Positions 1-8,467 of a DNA stretch of 35,710 bases are shown here, in pieces (the stretch's first letter is position 1; every line of letters starts with the position of its first letter). The translations under genes were made by a program, and so were the position numbers. The notes under the pieces are model-generated. The model saw nothing but the letters and a program-made list of their open reading frames with translations, was not told the origin of the DNA and did not search any database. This DNA is from Propionibacterium acidifaciens DSM 21887 (GTDB lineage Bacteria > Actinomycetota > Actinomycetes > Propionibacteriales > Propionibacteriaceae): positions 1-35,710 of the forward strand of contig NZ_AUFR01000030.1 in the NCBI RefSeq assembly GCF_000426605.1, given 5' to 3'.

Positions 1-342
1 CGGGTCCATGATGCCCGGGCCCTCACCGAATCAGGCCTTCTCGAGGGTCCGGGCGAGACCACGACCCACGATCCGGGTTCTTCCTCCGTGCCTCACATCG
101 CGGACAAAGGGTATGTCGGGATGGGCCTGATCACCCCTGTCAAGAAACTCCCGGGTCTTCCCCTGTCCGAGGCCGACAAGAACTTCAACCGGGCCATCGA
201 CCGGATCAGGTGGAGGATCGAACAAGTCATCGCCCACCTCAAAACATGGAAAACCCTCAAAACCGGTTATAGACGCCCCATCGACGCCCTCCCGGACGCC
301 ATCACAACAATACTCGGAATCATATTCACCTACACCCTATGA
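1..342 (+). CDS. IS5-type transposase, C-terminal part (runs in from outside the window)
   Basis: The frame is open from the first base and ends at TGA 340-342, so only about 113 C-terminal residues are seen. They read as the end of a DDE_Tnp_4-type transposase of the broad IS5 group: a VHDARAL stretch after the second catalytic region, ADKGYVG, then a basic helix with RWRIEQVIAHLKTWK carrying the final Glu, and a short hydrophobic tail. The stop lies next to the stop of the truncated cas3 on the other strand (337-339), so the right end of the element falls at roughly 343-360. I could not define a terminal inverted repeat because the left end is not in the window. Family assignment is by motif recognition; the exact IS group is uncertain. 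Confidence 0.8.
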   Translation, partial: RVHDARALTESGLLEGPGETTTHDPGSSSVPHIADKGYVGMGLITPVKKLPGLPLSEADKNFNRAIDRIRWRIEQVIAHLKTWKTLKTGYRRPIDALPDAITTILGIIFTYTL

Positions 343-1707
343 ATAAGCCTCCATGATTCTGGCCGGGCACGCCCCCTGCGGCCCGTCGAATCCTCTCAGC
401 CAGTTCAGGCCGGCACGGAGATCGTCGACTCCGTAGGGGGCTTGGTCTTTGATCTTCCCCTTGCTCGGGGTGATGTCCTTGTCGCTCGGGGCGATGACCT
501 TGATGCGGGCCTCGCCGCGGAGGCCTCGCCGGTTCACCCTGCCGAAGCGCTGCGCCATGCTCTCTGCGGACGCCAACTCGGTCACGAGACCCGCGAGATC
601 GATGTCGACGCCGACCTCGACGGTCTGAGTGGCGATGAGGAAGGGCGGGGCCTGCGTCGTGTCGTCGGCGCCCGGAGCGCGGAGCAAGCCGAGAAGACCC
701 TTGATCTTGTGCAGATCTGCGGGACGCATGGGCCCCACCCAGCACGGGCAGTCCTTCCCGAGGGAATCCGCTATGCGCAGCGCCGTGTCGATGCGGTTGA
801 CGACGCAACCGATCGTGCCGCCCGGCGTCTGATCGCGCAGCTCCTTGAGAGCGGCAATGATCTCCTCGATGTAGGCCTTGGTCGCTTTCGTGCCGCTCCA
901 GCGCGAGGAGCTGATCACCTCGACCGGTTTCGGTCTGGTCATCCTGGGAGCCAGCTGGGGGTCTGCCAAGTCGGAGGCATCGATCCCGATCCGCTCCGTG
1001 GCGGGCCCGGGGCGTGCGGTGGCGGACGACTCGACGACCTGCAGCCCGGGCAGCCCGAGCGTCGAGGCCGGTTCTGCGTTCTGCGCGGACACCCAACGGG
1101 CCGTGCCGAGGAGCTGGCGTGACAGGTGAGCCTCGTCAATGACGACGACCGAATCGATCCCGAGCAGGCCCGCCTCTCGAGGCCTTGCTGCTCTGCTCGT
1201 GCCGTAGCCGCGGAACAGGAGCCGACTGCCCCACATGTCCGGCGTTGCGCAGATCACCGAACAGGCGCTGGGATCGTCGATCCAACGTTTGTCCGTGGCG
1301 AGACCGCCACGCAGATTGGCCAGGACGACGGGTGGTGATGATTGTGTGGAGCACAGGCTGAGCAGGGCATCGCCCATCTCCTGAGCCAGCTGACAATCTC
1401 GGGATTCGAGCCAGTCGAGGATCCGCTGGGCACGATCGGCCTGGGAGTCCACGAGCGCCCGCCGCCCGACCACGACGCACAGGCGTCTCGGCAATCGTGG
1501 AGCGCTGCCAACTGCCGACAGGGCCGTGAGGAAGATGTGGATGTCGACGACGGCGCTCTTGCCCGAACCCGTCGGTGCGGTGATGGACATCGGCCAATGA
1601 CCGGCAGAGAGGATGTTTTGCAGAAGTCGTTCCTGCCAGGGGAACGGCTGGTGCCCGTCGTTGACTGCGGCGAAGAAACGGGTGAAGTCCGCTTCGGTGA
1701 TGCTCAT
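337..1707 (-). CDS. cas3: Cas3 helicase of a type I-G (I-U) CRISPR system, 3'-truncated by an insertion sequence
   Basis: Cas3 unwinds and degrades target DNA after Cascade binding. This 456-residue product carries the superfamily 2 helicase core in order: Walker A APTGSGKS at 44-51, DEAH at 191-194, SAT at 228-230, and motif VI QRFGRVNRRG from residue 386. It ends soon after motif VI, and its last residues (MEAYS) probably come from insertion-sequence DNA. I-G Cas3 proteins are normally much longer, with the HD nuclease, as I recall, C-terminal to the helicase; no HD domain is present here. The start ATG (1707) overlaps the csb2 stop as ATGA, so it is the third gene of the csb1-csb2-cas3 operon. 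The product is probably a helicase without nuclease, effectively a broken gene. Family call firm, functional loss inferred. Confidence 0.85.
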   Translation of the reverse strand: MSITEADFTRFFAAVNDGHQPFPWQERLLQNILSAGHWPMSITAPTGSGKSAVVDIHIFLTALSAVGSAPRLPRRLCVVVGRRALVDSQADRAQRILDWLESRDCQLAQEMGDALLSLCSTQSSPPVVLANLRGGLATDKRWIDDPSACSVICATPDMWGSRLLFRGYGTSRAARPREAGLLGIDSVVVIDEAHLSRQLLGTARWVSAQNAEPASTLGLPGLQVVESSATARPGPATERIGIDASDLADPQLAPRMTRPKPVEVISSSRWSGTKATKAYIEEIIAALKELRDQTPGGTIGCVVNRIDTALRIADSLGKDCPCWVGPMRPADLHKIKGLLGLLRAPGADDTTQAPPFLIATQTVEVGVDIDLAGLVTELASAESMAQRFGRVNRRGLRGEARIKVIAPSDKDITPSKGKIKDQAPYGVDDLRAGLNWLRGFDGPQGACPARIMEAYS

Positions 1708-3251
1708 GACTCCTCCGGAGAGTCGACGGGAACCAGCAGGCCGCCCCCGAGATGACGGGACTGCCCGATGGCGATGAGGGCCCTGTCGCTGATCAGGCGG
1801 CCGGGTTCCAGTACGGCCGTGTACGGCTGAACCGTCCCGATCGAGGACGGTGCCTTGTGCGCGAATCTCTCCGTCTGCGGATCGGGGACCCGGTGGGTGG
1901 AGGTGACCCGTGCGCCCTGTGCGAGTACGGACTCGACGACGGCCCAGTAGTTCCTGCCGGACGGGAGGTCGAGCTGATCCCGGAACACGTGCCCCAACGA
2001 GAGCAGGGCCGCCTGCTCGAAACCCCACCGCCCGAGCGAGGGGTGCGGAGCCTGGCGTCGGGTCTCGGGGACCAGACCGGTGAGGCTCCGCCAGCTTCTG
2101 TGCCAACCCTGCGGCGGGGCGGGCCAGAACTCGGACAGTGCGATGCCGAAGGGCGCGCCCAGCGCCAGGGCCTCTTCGTCCCGTCGTTTCCACAGCCGTT
2201 TGCGAGGCGTGCGCAGGGCCTCGTCGATGCTCTCACGATCCTCGGACGCGAGATCTCGTGGGAGGAGCAGCACGAACGCACCATGCGGGAAGTCGTTTTC
2301 GACGGAATGCCCCGCCAGGAGGTTGGCCGGCAGGTACTGGATCGCCACGCGGTTCGCAGGGCGTGGAGCGCCGGGGGCGTAGTGCCCCGTGACGCTGGCG
2401 GGTGCTGCGTTCCCCAGAAGAGCGATGAGCATGCGGTGGAAGGCGACGCACCATGAGACGACGTTCTTGGCCGTCAACGCGCGATCTGTCGGGACGAGCC
2501 GGGCGAATGTCCACGGGTCTTCGGGAGGAGGGGACTCTGGTCGCTCGTAGTACAGCGTGCCCAGTGAGCCGGTGGGTATCGGTCGCGTCCGTGGACCATC
2601 AGAGGACTCCATGGGGCGATCGTCCTTCACGCTCGGAATCTTGCGATGCTCTTCGTCCCAGGCCCTCTCGAGTTCCTCGAGCCTTCCCTCGTGCGGGGTG
2701 CGGACCGGCGTTCCACGGGGGCGCAGCTGACTCGCCTCACTGACCAGTTCGTGCGTCGACTCGATCGGATCGAGGGTGAGGACAACGGGGCTGTCCGTCT
2801 CGCCGAGGCAGGACACGTCCGGGCAGAGGCGCTCGAGTGCTTCCCGCACCTCGGTCGGGGCGTCGTCCCAGCACCAGCCGAAATCCCCGAGGAGAGCCGT
2901 TCCCCCGCTGATCTCGGTCGAGGTTTTTCGGAGCCTCAGAACGCTCTTCGGTTTCTCGGCCGTTCCCTCATTCCGGTATGAGAGAGGACGGGGGCCCGTC
3001 TGCACCGGGATGCTCACGGGCACCATGAGCCTCTTCGGTGGATGGTTCTCGATCCAGCCGAGTGCCCGGGCGGAGCCGGCGGAGATCTGCAGCCCGTCGT
3101 CGCCTTTCTCGGCCGCCGTGCCCTGGCCGGCGGCGTTGACGAGTGCCGAGTAGAGCCGTGCCGTGTCCGGAAGCCGTGACGGTGAACCGTCTTTCTCATG
3201 ACCTTGGAACACACCCAGGGGGAAGTGCGCCCTGATCGTCAGCTGAGGCAT
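1704..3251 (-). CDS. csb2: Csb2 (GSU0054 family), Cas5/Cas6-like subunit of type I-G CRISPR-Cas
   Basis: A 515-residue protein matching the GSU0054 (Csb2) family, the signature protein of subtype I-G/I-U, regarded as a fusion of Cas5-like and Cas6-like RAMP modules that helps build the Cascade complex and process crRNA. The N-terminus opens with a RAMP-like strand (LTIRAHFPLGVFQG). The C-terminus holds a glycine-rich loop, IGQSRHLGGGLLVPVD, typical of the Cas6-type RNA-binding fold. The ATG at 3251 lies one base beyond the csb1 stop, and the TGA overlaps the cas3 start, so the three genes are translationally coupled. Reading frame and length look intact. Catalytic residues for RNA cleavage cannot be assigned by eye. 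Confidence 0.85.
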   Translation of the reverse strand: MPQLTIRAHFPLGVFQGHEKDGSPSRLPDTARLYSALVNAAGQGTAAEKGDDGLQISAGSARALGWIENHPPKRLMVPVSIPVQTGPRPLSYRNEGTAEKPKSVLRLRKTSTEISGGTALLGDFGWCWDDAPTEVREALERLCPDVSCLGETDSPVVLTLDPIESTHELVSEASQLRPRGTPVRTPHEGRLEELERAWDEEHRKIPSVKDDRPMESSDGPRTRPIPTGSLGTLYYERPESPPPEDPWTFARLVPTDRALTAKNVVSWCVAFHRMLIALLGNAAPASVTGHYAPGAPRPANRVAIQYLPANLLAGHSVENDFPHGAFVLLLPRDLASEDRESIDEALRTPRKRLWKRRDEEALALGAPFGIALSEFWPAPPQGWHRSWRSLTGLVPETRRQAPHPSLGRWGFEQAALLSLGHVFRDQLDLPSGRNYWAVVESVLAQGARVTSTHRVPDPQTERFAHKAPSSIGTVQPYTAVLEPGRLISDRALIAIGQSRHLGGGLLVPVDSPEES

Positions 3252-3252
3252 G

Positions 3253-4455
3253 TCAGTCCTCGTCCTCTGCGTTGGACTCGACTCCCGCGAGGATCTTCTC
3301 GTTGCCCAACACTTCGAAGACCTGACCCTCCCAGGTGAGCCCCGCCGTGGCGACCGCCTCGTTGATGGACCGCGACAGGAGCGGCCCGGTGATCTCCCTG
3401 GTCAGTGGGACGAGCTCGCGCCAGCTTCCGCGGCGCCCGTCGAGATGGACCTGCGGGGCGTTCTTCTCCACGAGGTCGCAGTTCGCCCGAAGGCACAGCT
3501 CCTCATCGGCCAAGGCGATGCCGTGCAGCGCCAACGCGGCCAGGAGCGCTCGGCAGGCGACGTCAGCGTCGTTGTCGGTGCCGAACCTGAGCTGACGCAG
3601 CGCCGCGAACGACAGCACATGGGAACGGATGATCCTGCTGCAGGCGACGAGCCCGAGGGCGTCGAGGCTCGGGGGGATCGCGCCGAGGCCGAGGGCCGAT
3701 GCCGAGGTCGTGCCGGACTTGGCGTTCTTCGCCGCCTGCTCGATCTTCGTGACCGTCCTCGCCGACATCTCATCCCTCTGGGTGCTGAGCAGAGCCAGCA
3801 TGTCGGGCCCGCTGAGCCGGACGCTGGGGGCGATGTCGTCCTTGCGGGCCGCGCCCCTCGGGGAGGGCTCGCGCCCGTTCTCGCTCTGGTCCGCCAGGAC
3901 GCCGATGATCTCCCCGACCGCGCAGGAACGGTACCTGGCCTGATGGGACTTCCGGGAGGAGTCCCAGGAGCCGAGGACGAGGCTGACCGGGCTGAGTTCG
4001 AGCAGGGCTCGGGAGTCCGCCGGCGTGGAGTTCCGTGCGGCGCGGTACACGGGGCTGTCGGTGGTGGGCTTCCCGTCGACGGTCCCGAAACGGAAATGAC
4101 CGTCGACGAAGCGATGGGGAAGTTCATAATCGTAGGCGCTGAATTCGCCGTAGTCGACGCGCATGCGGGGCATCCTGCTCAGCGCGGGGTCGCCCTCTTG
4201 GATGGCCAGCGCCATGGCATCCTCCACGCGATTGAGCTGGCTGGCCTTGCCGTCGACGACGACCGCGCTCTGGGGCCGCCCGTCGATGAAACGCGTCTCG
4301 TAGGCGTAGGTTCCGTTCCGCCCCCGCGTGTACCGGGCCGGGGCGATCCCCGCATGCGGGCCCGCTGCGGGGGCGAGCTCGGTGACCGAGGTGAGCACGC
4401 TTGCCCCGCCGGCGTGGCAGGCGGAGACCAGATCTTCGTAGGTGAGAGCATCCAT
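3253..4455 (-). CDS. csb1: Csb1 (GSU0053 family), Cas7 backbone subunit of type I-G CRISPR-Cas
   Basis: A 400-residue protein matching Csb1/GSU0053, the Cas7 group RAMP that forms the crRNA-binding filament in I-G effector complexes. Recognisable family features are the N-terminal RFIDGRPQSAVVVDGKASQLNR stretch (family members match guide-binding strands here), the ELSPVSLVLGSWDS segment in the middle and the conserved C-terminal half around the ALRQLRFG motif. The ATG at 4455 is chosen because a purine-rich GGAAGGAA sequence lies about 8 bases upstream on the coding strand; longer upstream reading is open but has no such site. It is the first gene of the leftward csb1-csb2-cas3 operon. The frame appears intact, unlike cas3. 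Confidence 0.85.
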   Translation of the reverse strand: MDALTYEDLVSACHAGGASVLTSVTELAPAAGPHAGIAPARYTRGRNGTYAYETRFIDGRPQSAVVVDGKASQLNRVEDAMALAIQEGDPALSRMPRMRVDYGEFSAYDYELPHRFVDGHFRFGTVDGKPTTDSPVYRAARNSTPADSRALLELSPVSLVLGSWDSSRKSHQARYRSCAVGEIIGVLADQSENGREPSPRGAARKDDIAPSVRLSGPDMLALLSTQRDEMSARTVTKIEQAAKNAKSGTTSASALGLGAIPPSLDALGLVACSRIIRSHVLSFAALRQLRFGTDNDADVACRALLAALALHGIALADEELCLRANCDLVEKNAPQVHLDGRRGSWRELVPLTREITGPLLSRSINEAVATAGLTWEGQVFEVLGNEKILAGVESNAEDED

Positions 4456-4630
4456 GGCGATGGTTCCTTCCGACAGTGAGCCGTGTGAATCCTGATTCCG
4501 ATCATGGCAGTCGGCACTGACATTTCCTGGATGACGGGGCTGGTCTCGGGTGAGGGGGATGAGAGGCTCCCAGTGCAACGCATGGCACGGCATGGGCAGG
4601 CGGGGCCGGCGTGCGTCATCCTCGACTGGG

Positions 4631-4653
4631 GCCGCGGCATCGCCTGCCGCGGC
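4631..4653. repeat. Inverted repeat between csb1 and the mannitol dehydrogenase
   Basis: Perfect 9-base arms (GCCGCGGCA and TGCCGCGGC) around a 5-base loop, in the 267-base divergent gap between csb1 (leftwards) and the dehydrogenase gene (rightwards). It could be a regulator site or a structured 5' leader of the dehydrogenase. No gene, CRISPR repeat or clear promoter was seen in the rest of this gap. A smaller repeat, GAATC-CT-GATTC, lies at 4487-4498, 32 bases upstream of csb1. GC-rich chance palindromes are common, so the assignment is weak. Confidence 0.35.
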
Positions 4654-4722
4654 GCGGCCACGGCGGCCACCGGCCCGATGCGGTCGGGGGATCATGATGC
4701 GGTTCGGGAGGACGGGGACGCG

Positions 4723-6165
4723 ATGGAACGACTCTCCAGGGCGACACTGACGAACGCGAACACCGAGGGCGTCACGCTGCCGCCCCCCGGCTGGGACGGC
4801 CAGCGCACCGGCATCGTCCACCTGGGCATCGGCGCCTTCCACCGCGCCCACCAGGCCGTCTACACCCAGGACGCCTTCGCCGCCACCGGCGACGACCGCT
4901 GGGGCATCTGCGGCGTCACGCAGCGCTCCGACCGCGTCAAGCGCCAGCTCGCCGACCAGGACGGCCTCTACGGCGTCCTCGAGCGGGCCGTCGACCACAC
5001 CGGCGTGCGGGTCGTCGGACAGGTCCGCGAGGTGCTCTACCCGGCCGAGCAGAACGCCGAGCTCATGGCCCGCATCGCCGACCCGGCCACCCGGGTCGTC
5101 ACCCTCACCGTTACCGAGAAGGGCTACCGCCGCGACGGCTCCGGCCGCCTCGACCTGGCCGACGAGGGCGTCGCCGCCGACCTCGCCGGCGGCGAGCCGG
5201 TCACCGCCGTCGGCCGTCTCGTCCGCGGCCTCCAGGCCCGCCAGCGCGCCGGCGCCGAGCCTGTCACCGTCGTGTGCTGCGACAACCTCACGAGCAACGG
5301 CCGCGTCCTCGAGCGCCTCGTCGGCGGCTTCTGCACCGCCCTCGGCGACGACGAACTCACCGGCTACCTCGCCTCGAACGTGTCCTTCCCGTGCACGATG
5401 GTCGACCGCATCGCGCCGGCCACCACCGACGCCGACCGCGCCCTGGGCCGGGAGATCCTCGGCCTGCGCGACGAGGGCCTCGTGACCGCCGAGCTCTTCA
5501 CGCAGTGGGTCATCGAGGACCGCTTCAGCGCCGAACGACCCGCCTGGGAGCGCGCGGGCGCCCAGCTCACCGACGACGTCGAGCCCTTCGAGAACATGAA
5601 GCTGCGCATCCTCAACGGCACGCACTCCACGCTGGCCTACGCAGGCGCCCTGCGCGGCTACCCGACGATCACCCGCACCATGGCCGACCCCGAGCTGGCC
5701 GAGCTGGCCCGCGAGCTCATCACCGAGGACGTCATCCCGGTGCTCGCCTGCCCGCCCGGCGAGGACCTGGCCGCCTACGGCGCCGAGGTGCTCAAGCGCT
5801 TCTCCAACCCGGCGCTGGCCCACCGCACCACCCAGATCGCCATGGACGGCTCGCAGAAGATCCCGCTGCGCCTGCTCGGCACGATCCGCGACAACCTGGC
5901 CGCCGGTCGCACCCCCCGCCACGCCCTCGCCGGCGTCGCCGCCTGGATGGCCTATCTCGCCACCGGCGAGGCCCACGGCCTGGCCTTGCCCATCGACGAC
6001 CCCATGGCCGACCGGCTGGCCGTCGTCCGCGGCTCGAAGGACGCCCGGGGCATCGTCGGAACCCTTCTGGGCATCGAGGAGGTCTTCGGCACCGACCTGC
6101 CCGGCAACGCCCTCGTGCACGACCTGCTCGTCGACGACGTCGCGGAGCTGCTCGCCCGGATCTGA
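4723..6165 (+). CDS. Mannitol dehydrogenase family oxidoreductase (mannitol 2-dehydrogenase or fructuronate reductase)
   Basis: A 480-residue NAD(P)-dependent polyol dehydrogenase of the long-chain mannitol dehydrogenase family, interconverting a ketose and its polyol (fructose/mannitol) or fructuronate/mannonate. The Rossmann region contains HLGIGAFHRAH (about 33-43). The catalytic Lys-Asn-His set is visible in KLRILNGTH as K293, N298 and H301, with the family spacing. Length fits (480-495 usual). ATG 4723 is preceded by a GAGGACGGGGA purine run; longer in-frame starts lack conserved sequence. The neighbouring LacI regulator and GH32 sugar operon favour a fructose/mannitol role, which is inference; substrate cannot be read from sequence alone. 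Confidence 0.88.
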   Translation: MERLSRATLTNANTEGVTLPPPGWDGQRTGIVHLGIGAFHRAHQAVYTQDAFAATGDDRWGICGVTQRSDRVKRQLADQDGLYGVLERAVDHTGVRVVGQVREVLYPAEQNAELMARIADPATRVVTLTVTEKGYRRDGSGRLDLADEGVAADLAGGEPVTAVGRLVRGLQARQRAGAEPVTVVCCDNLTSNGRVLERLVGGFCTALGDDELTGYLASNVSFPCTMVDRIAPATTDADRALGREILGLRDEGLVTAELFTQWVIEDRFSAERPAWERAGAQLTDDVEPFENMKLRILNGTHSTLAYAGALRGYPTITRTMADPELAELARELITEDVIPVLACPPGEDLAAYGAEVLKRFSNPALAHRTTQIAMDGSQKIPLRLLGTIRDNLAAGRTPRHALAGVAAWMAYLATGEAHGLALPIDDPMADRLAVVRGSKDARGIVGTLLGIEEVFGTDLPGNALVHDLLVDDVAELLARI

Positions 6166-6202
6166 TGCCCCGTCGGCGCCCGGCGGCATGGCATCATGAC
6201 AG

Positions 6203-7237
6203 GTGATGCGCACGACACCGGGAACCGGGCGGGCCGCGCCGACGAACCGCAGGATCACCTCCTACGACGTGGCCCGGGCCGCCGGCGTCTCGCGCAGCGC
6301 GGTCTCGCTCGTGCTCAACGGCAGGGCCGACGGCGTGATCTCCGCGGAGAACCAGCACGCGGTGCGGGCGGCCGCGAAGAGGCTGGGCTACCGGCCCAAC
6401 CGGGTCGCCCGCAGCCTGCGCGACCGGCGGACCCATCTGCTCGGCGTCGTCACCGACGTGACCTCGGGCCCCTACGGCGGCGGCATGATCACGGGCGCGA
6501 CGATCAGGGCCGCGGAATCGGACCACCTGCTGCTCGTCATGGACGCCCGGGGGCGCCAGCAGGACGAGGAGGCCATCGGGGCGCTGCTCGCACGGCAGGT
6601 CGACGGCCTCATCATCGCGCCGGGCAGCCTGTGCGAGTGGCGTCTGGGCGAGGCCTTCGGCCAGGTGCCCGGGATCCTGCTCGACGCGACCGACCCGGAC
6701 GGGCGCGCCACGTGCGTCGTGAGCGACGAGGTCGGCGGCGGCCATGCGGCGACCCGCCTGCTGCTGGACGCCGGCCACCGCGACATCGCCCTGCTCACCG
6801 GCCTGCCCGCCCAGGTGGCGACCGGGCGCCGGCTGGCCGGTCACGAGCTGGCCATGAGCGAGGTCGGCGGGGCCTGCCGGGTCATCACCTGCGGCTGGGA
6901 CATCGACGACGGGCTGCGCGAGGGCGCCCGCCTGCTGGACGGGCCGGACCGGCCCACGGGCATCGTCTGCGCCAACGACCGGGTGGCGGCCGGCGTCATG
7001 CTCGCCGCCGCGCGGGCCGGCGTCGACGTGCCCGGGGAGCTCTCCGTGGTCGGCTACGACGACGACCCGAGCATCGCCGCGCAGCTGGACCTCAGCACGA
7101 TCGGCCTGCCGCACCGCGCGATGGGGGAGCGGGCCGTCGAGCTGCTCCTCGCCGCGATCGCCGGGCAGCGCCTCGAGCCGGGCGAGCTGCTCGTCCCCGC
7201 CCCGGTCGTCGAGCGCGGCTCCGTCCGGGCGCGCTGA
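6203..7237 (+). CDS. LacI-family transcriptional regulator
   Basis: A 344-residue repressor. The N-terminal LacI helix-turn-helix is clear: ITSYDVARAAGVSRSAVSLVLNG (residues about 18-40), followed by the hinge-type sequence AAAKRLGYRPNRVARSLR. A periplasmic-binding-protein-like sugar-sensing domain fills the rest and ends with the usual VPGELSVVGYDDDPSIAAQLDLSTI segment. The start is GTG 6203 or the adjacent ATG 6206; there is no clear ribosome site, but CATCAT at 6192-6197 would allow a leaderless transcript. It lies 37 bases after the dehydrogenase gene and converges on the GH32 operon with 6 bases between stops. It is the natural candidate to bind the palindrome at 11624-11639 in front of that operon; the effector is probably a fructose-containing sugar (inference). 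Confidence 0.93.
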   Translation: MMRTTPGTGRAAPTNRRITSYDVARAAGVSRSAVSLVLNGRADGVISAENQHAVRAAAKRLGYRPNRVARSLRDRRTHLLGVVTDVTSGPYGGGMITGATIRAAESDHLLLVMDARGRQQDEEAIGALLARQVDGLIIAPGSLCEWRLGEAFGQVPGILLDATDPDGRATCVVSDEVGGGHAATRLLLDAGHRDIALLTGLPAQVATGRRLAGHELAMSEVGGACRVITCGWDIDDGLREGARLLDGPDRPTGIVCANDRVAAGVMLAAARAGVDVPGELSVVGYDDDPSIAAQLDLSTIGLPHRAMGERAVELLLAAIAGQRLEPGELLVPAPVVERGSVRAR

Positions 7238-7250
7238 GCGTTCTCAGCGC
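7231..7250. terminator. Hairpin spanning both stop codons of convergent lacI and GH32 genes
   Basis: Perfect 8-base arms (GCGCTGAG and CTCAGCGC) with a CGTT loop. The TGA of the LacI gene (7235-7237) is in the left arm and the GH32 stop (7244-7246 on the other strand) in the right arm, so the site is symmetric for both genes. There is no T-run on either side. A bidirectional stop signal is plausible but not shown. Confidence 0.45.
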
Positions 7251-8467
7251 AGGGCCCGCGCCGAGACCGTCCCCCCGCCCAGGACCCGCCACGTCGAGGC
7301 CGCGGTGGGGTAGACGCGGGTCGTGCGGCAGTCGCCGTCCGAGAACACCTCGACCAGCGAGCCGTCGACGAGCACCTGCGCGCGGCCGGGCAGCTCGACC
7401 CGTCCGGGCCCCTCGGCCCCGGCGCAGACCAGGACCCCCGGCCCGCTGGTCGTCACGGCGAAGGCCGGCGCCTCGGCGACGGACCAGCTGCCGTCCAGGT
7501 GCTCGGCGCGATGCGCCAGGTACTCGGCCGCGGGGGCGCTCACGAGGCGCCCGTCGCGCAGGTGCAGCTCCCGGGGCGTCGTGAGCGTCCCCGCCCAGCC
7601 GTGCCCGGCGAGCCAGGCCTCGTCCCGGTCGAGTTCGCGCGCCCAGCCCCACATGAGGGCCCTCTCCCCGTCGACGAGCACCTGGGGGGCGTAGAAGGGC
7701 CACCCGGCGTCCACCGTCCCGCCCTCGTGCGGCACGAACCGGGGCGTCGGGCCGTCGGCGAGCTCGCCGCGCAGCCACCGTACGCCGGCGAGGAGCGCGC
7801 GGCCGCCGTCGGTGCGCAGGAGCGAGACGATCAGGACCCACCGCCCGTCGATGCGCACGAGGTTCGGGCACTCCCAGACGTCGGCCGGGGCGAGCTCGCG
7901 CGCCACGGGATCCCGCCCGTCGAGCAGGGTGCCGAGCAGCCGCCAGTCGGAGAGGTCGGTGGCGTCGTGGACGAGCACCCGCGCCGTGCGCCCGGGGCCG
8001 CCGTGGCCCTGCACGATGCAGCGGCGTCCTCCGATCCGGACGGCGAAGGGGTCGCGCGTGCACGCCCCCGGCGGGCCGATCCGCTCCGCGCTCGGTCGCC
8101 CGGCCCGCGTCCACGCGGACAGGTCGGCGCTGCCGGTGGCGGTGCGCCCGACGGCGTTCTCCGGCGCGTCGGGCACCGCCGTGTAGCAGATGGTCGGCGT
8201 CGTGCCGTCCATGACGAGGCAGCCGCTCCAGCAGCCGGCGGCGTCGAGCCCCCCGGGAACGGGCTCCATCGCGATCGGCTCCTCGCGCCAGTGGGCGAGG
8301 TCCGCCGAGCTCGCATGGCCCCAGGCGATGCGCCCGTGCCGGGGCGCGTGCGGGTTGTGCTGGAAGAACACGTGCCAGCGTCCGCCGGCCCGGCACAGCC
8401 CGTTGGGATCGTTCACCCAGCCGCGTGCCGGGCGGACGTGGAGGCCGGGGAGGGCGGGGTCGGTCAC
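7244..8467 (-). CDS. Glycoside hydrolase family 32, beta-fructosidase (sucrose/fructan hydrolase)
   Basis: A 407-residue GH32 enzyme that hydrolyses terminal beta-fructosyl bonds (sucrose, sucrose phosphate or short fructans). The three family signatures are present: WVNDPNG with nucleophile D20, the RDP transition-state stabiliser at 138-140, and the acid/base Glu in WEC at E199. A five-bladed propeller followed by a reduced C-terminal beta-sandwich fits the length, which is on the short side for the family. There is no signal peptide, so it acts in the cytoplasm on imported sugar. The GTG start at 8467 overlaps the permease stop (GTGA), making it the last gene of the binding protein-permease-permease operon. 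Exact substrate is not readable. Confidence 0.92.
   Translation of the reverse strand: MTDPALPGLHVRPARGWVNDPNGLCRAGGRWHVFFQHNPHAPRHGRIAWGHASSADLAHWREEPIAMEPVPGGLDAAGCWSGCLVMDGTTPTICYTAVPDAPENAVGRTATGSADLSAWTRAGRPSAERIGPPGACTRDPFAVRIGGRRCIVQGHGGPGRTARVLVHDATDLSDWRLLGTLLDGRDPVARELAPADVWECPNLVRIDGRWVLIVSLLRTDGGRALLAGVRWLRGELADGPTPRFVPHEGGTVDAGWPFYAPQVLVDGERALMWGWARELDRDEAWLAGHGWAGTLTTPRELHLRDGRLVSAPAAEYLAHRAEHLDGSWSVAEAPAFAVTTSGPGVLVCAGAEGPGRVELPGRAQVLVDGSLVEVFSDGDCRTTRVYPTAASTWRVLGGGTVSARALR

Noticed and set aside
4456-4722. Possible CRISPR array next to the cas operon
   Set aside because: No direct repeats of 25-40 bases with regular spacing are present here or elsewhere in the window.
3253-6258. 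A 1001-residue open frame on the minus strand running across csb1 and antisense to the mannitol dehydrogenase gene
   Set aside because: Only the last 400 residues (csb1) are real. The upstream part is low-complexity Gly/Ala/Val/Asp/Glu sequence antisense to a well-conserved dehydrogenase, typical of high-GC DNA.
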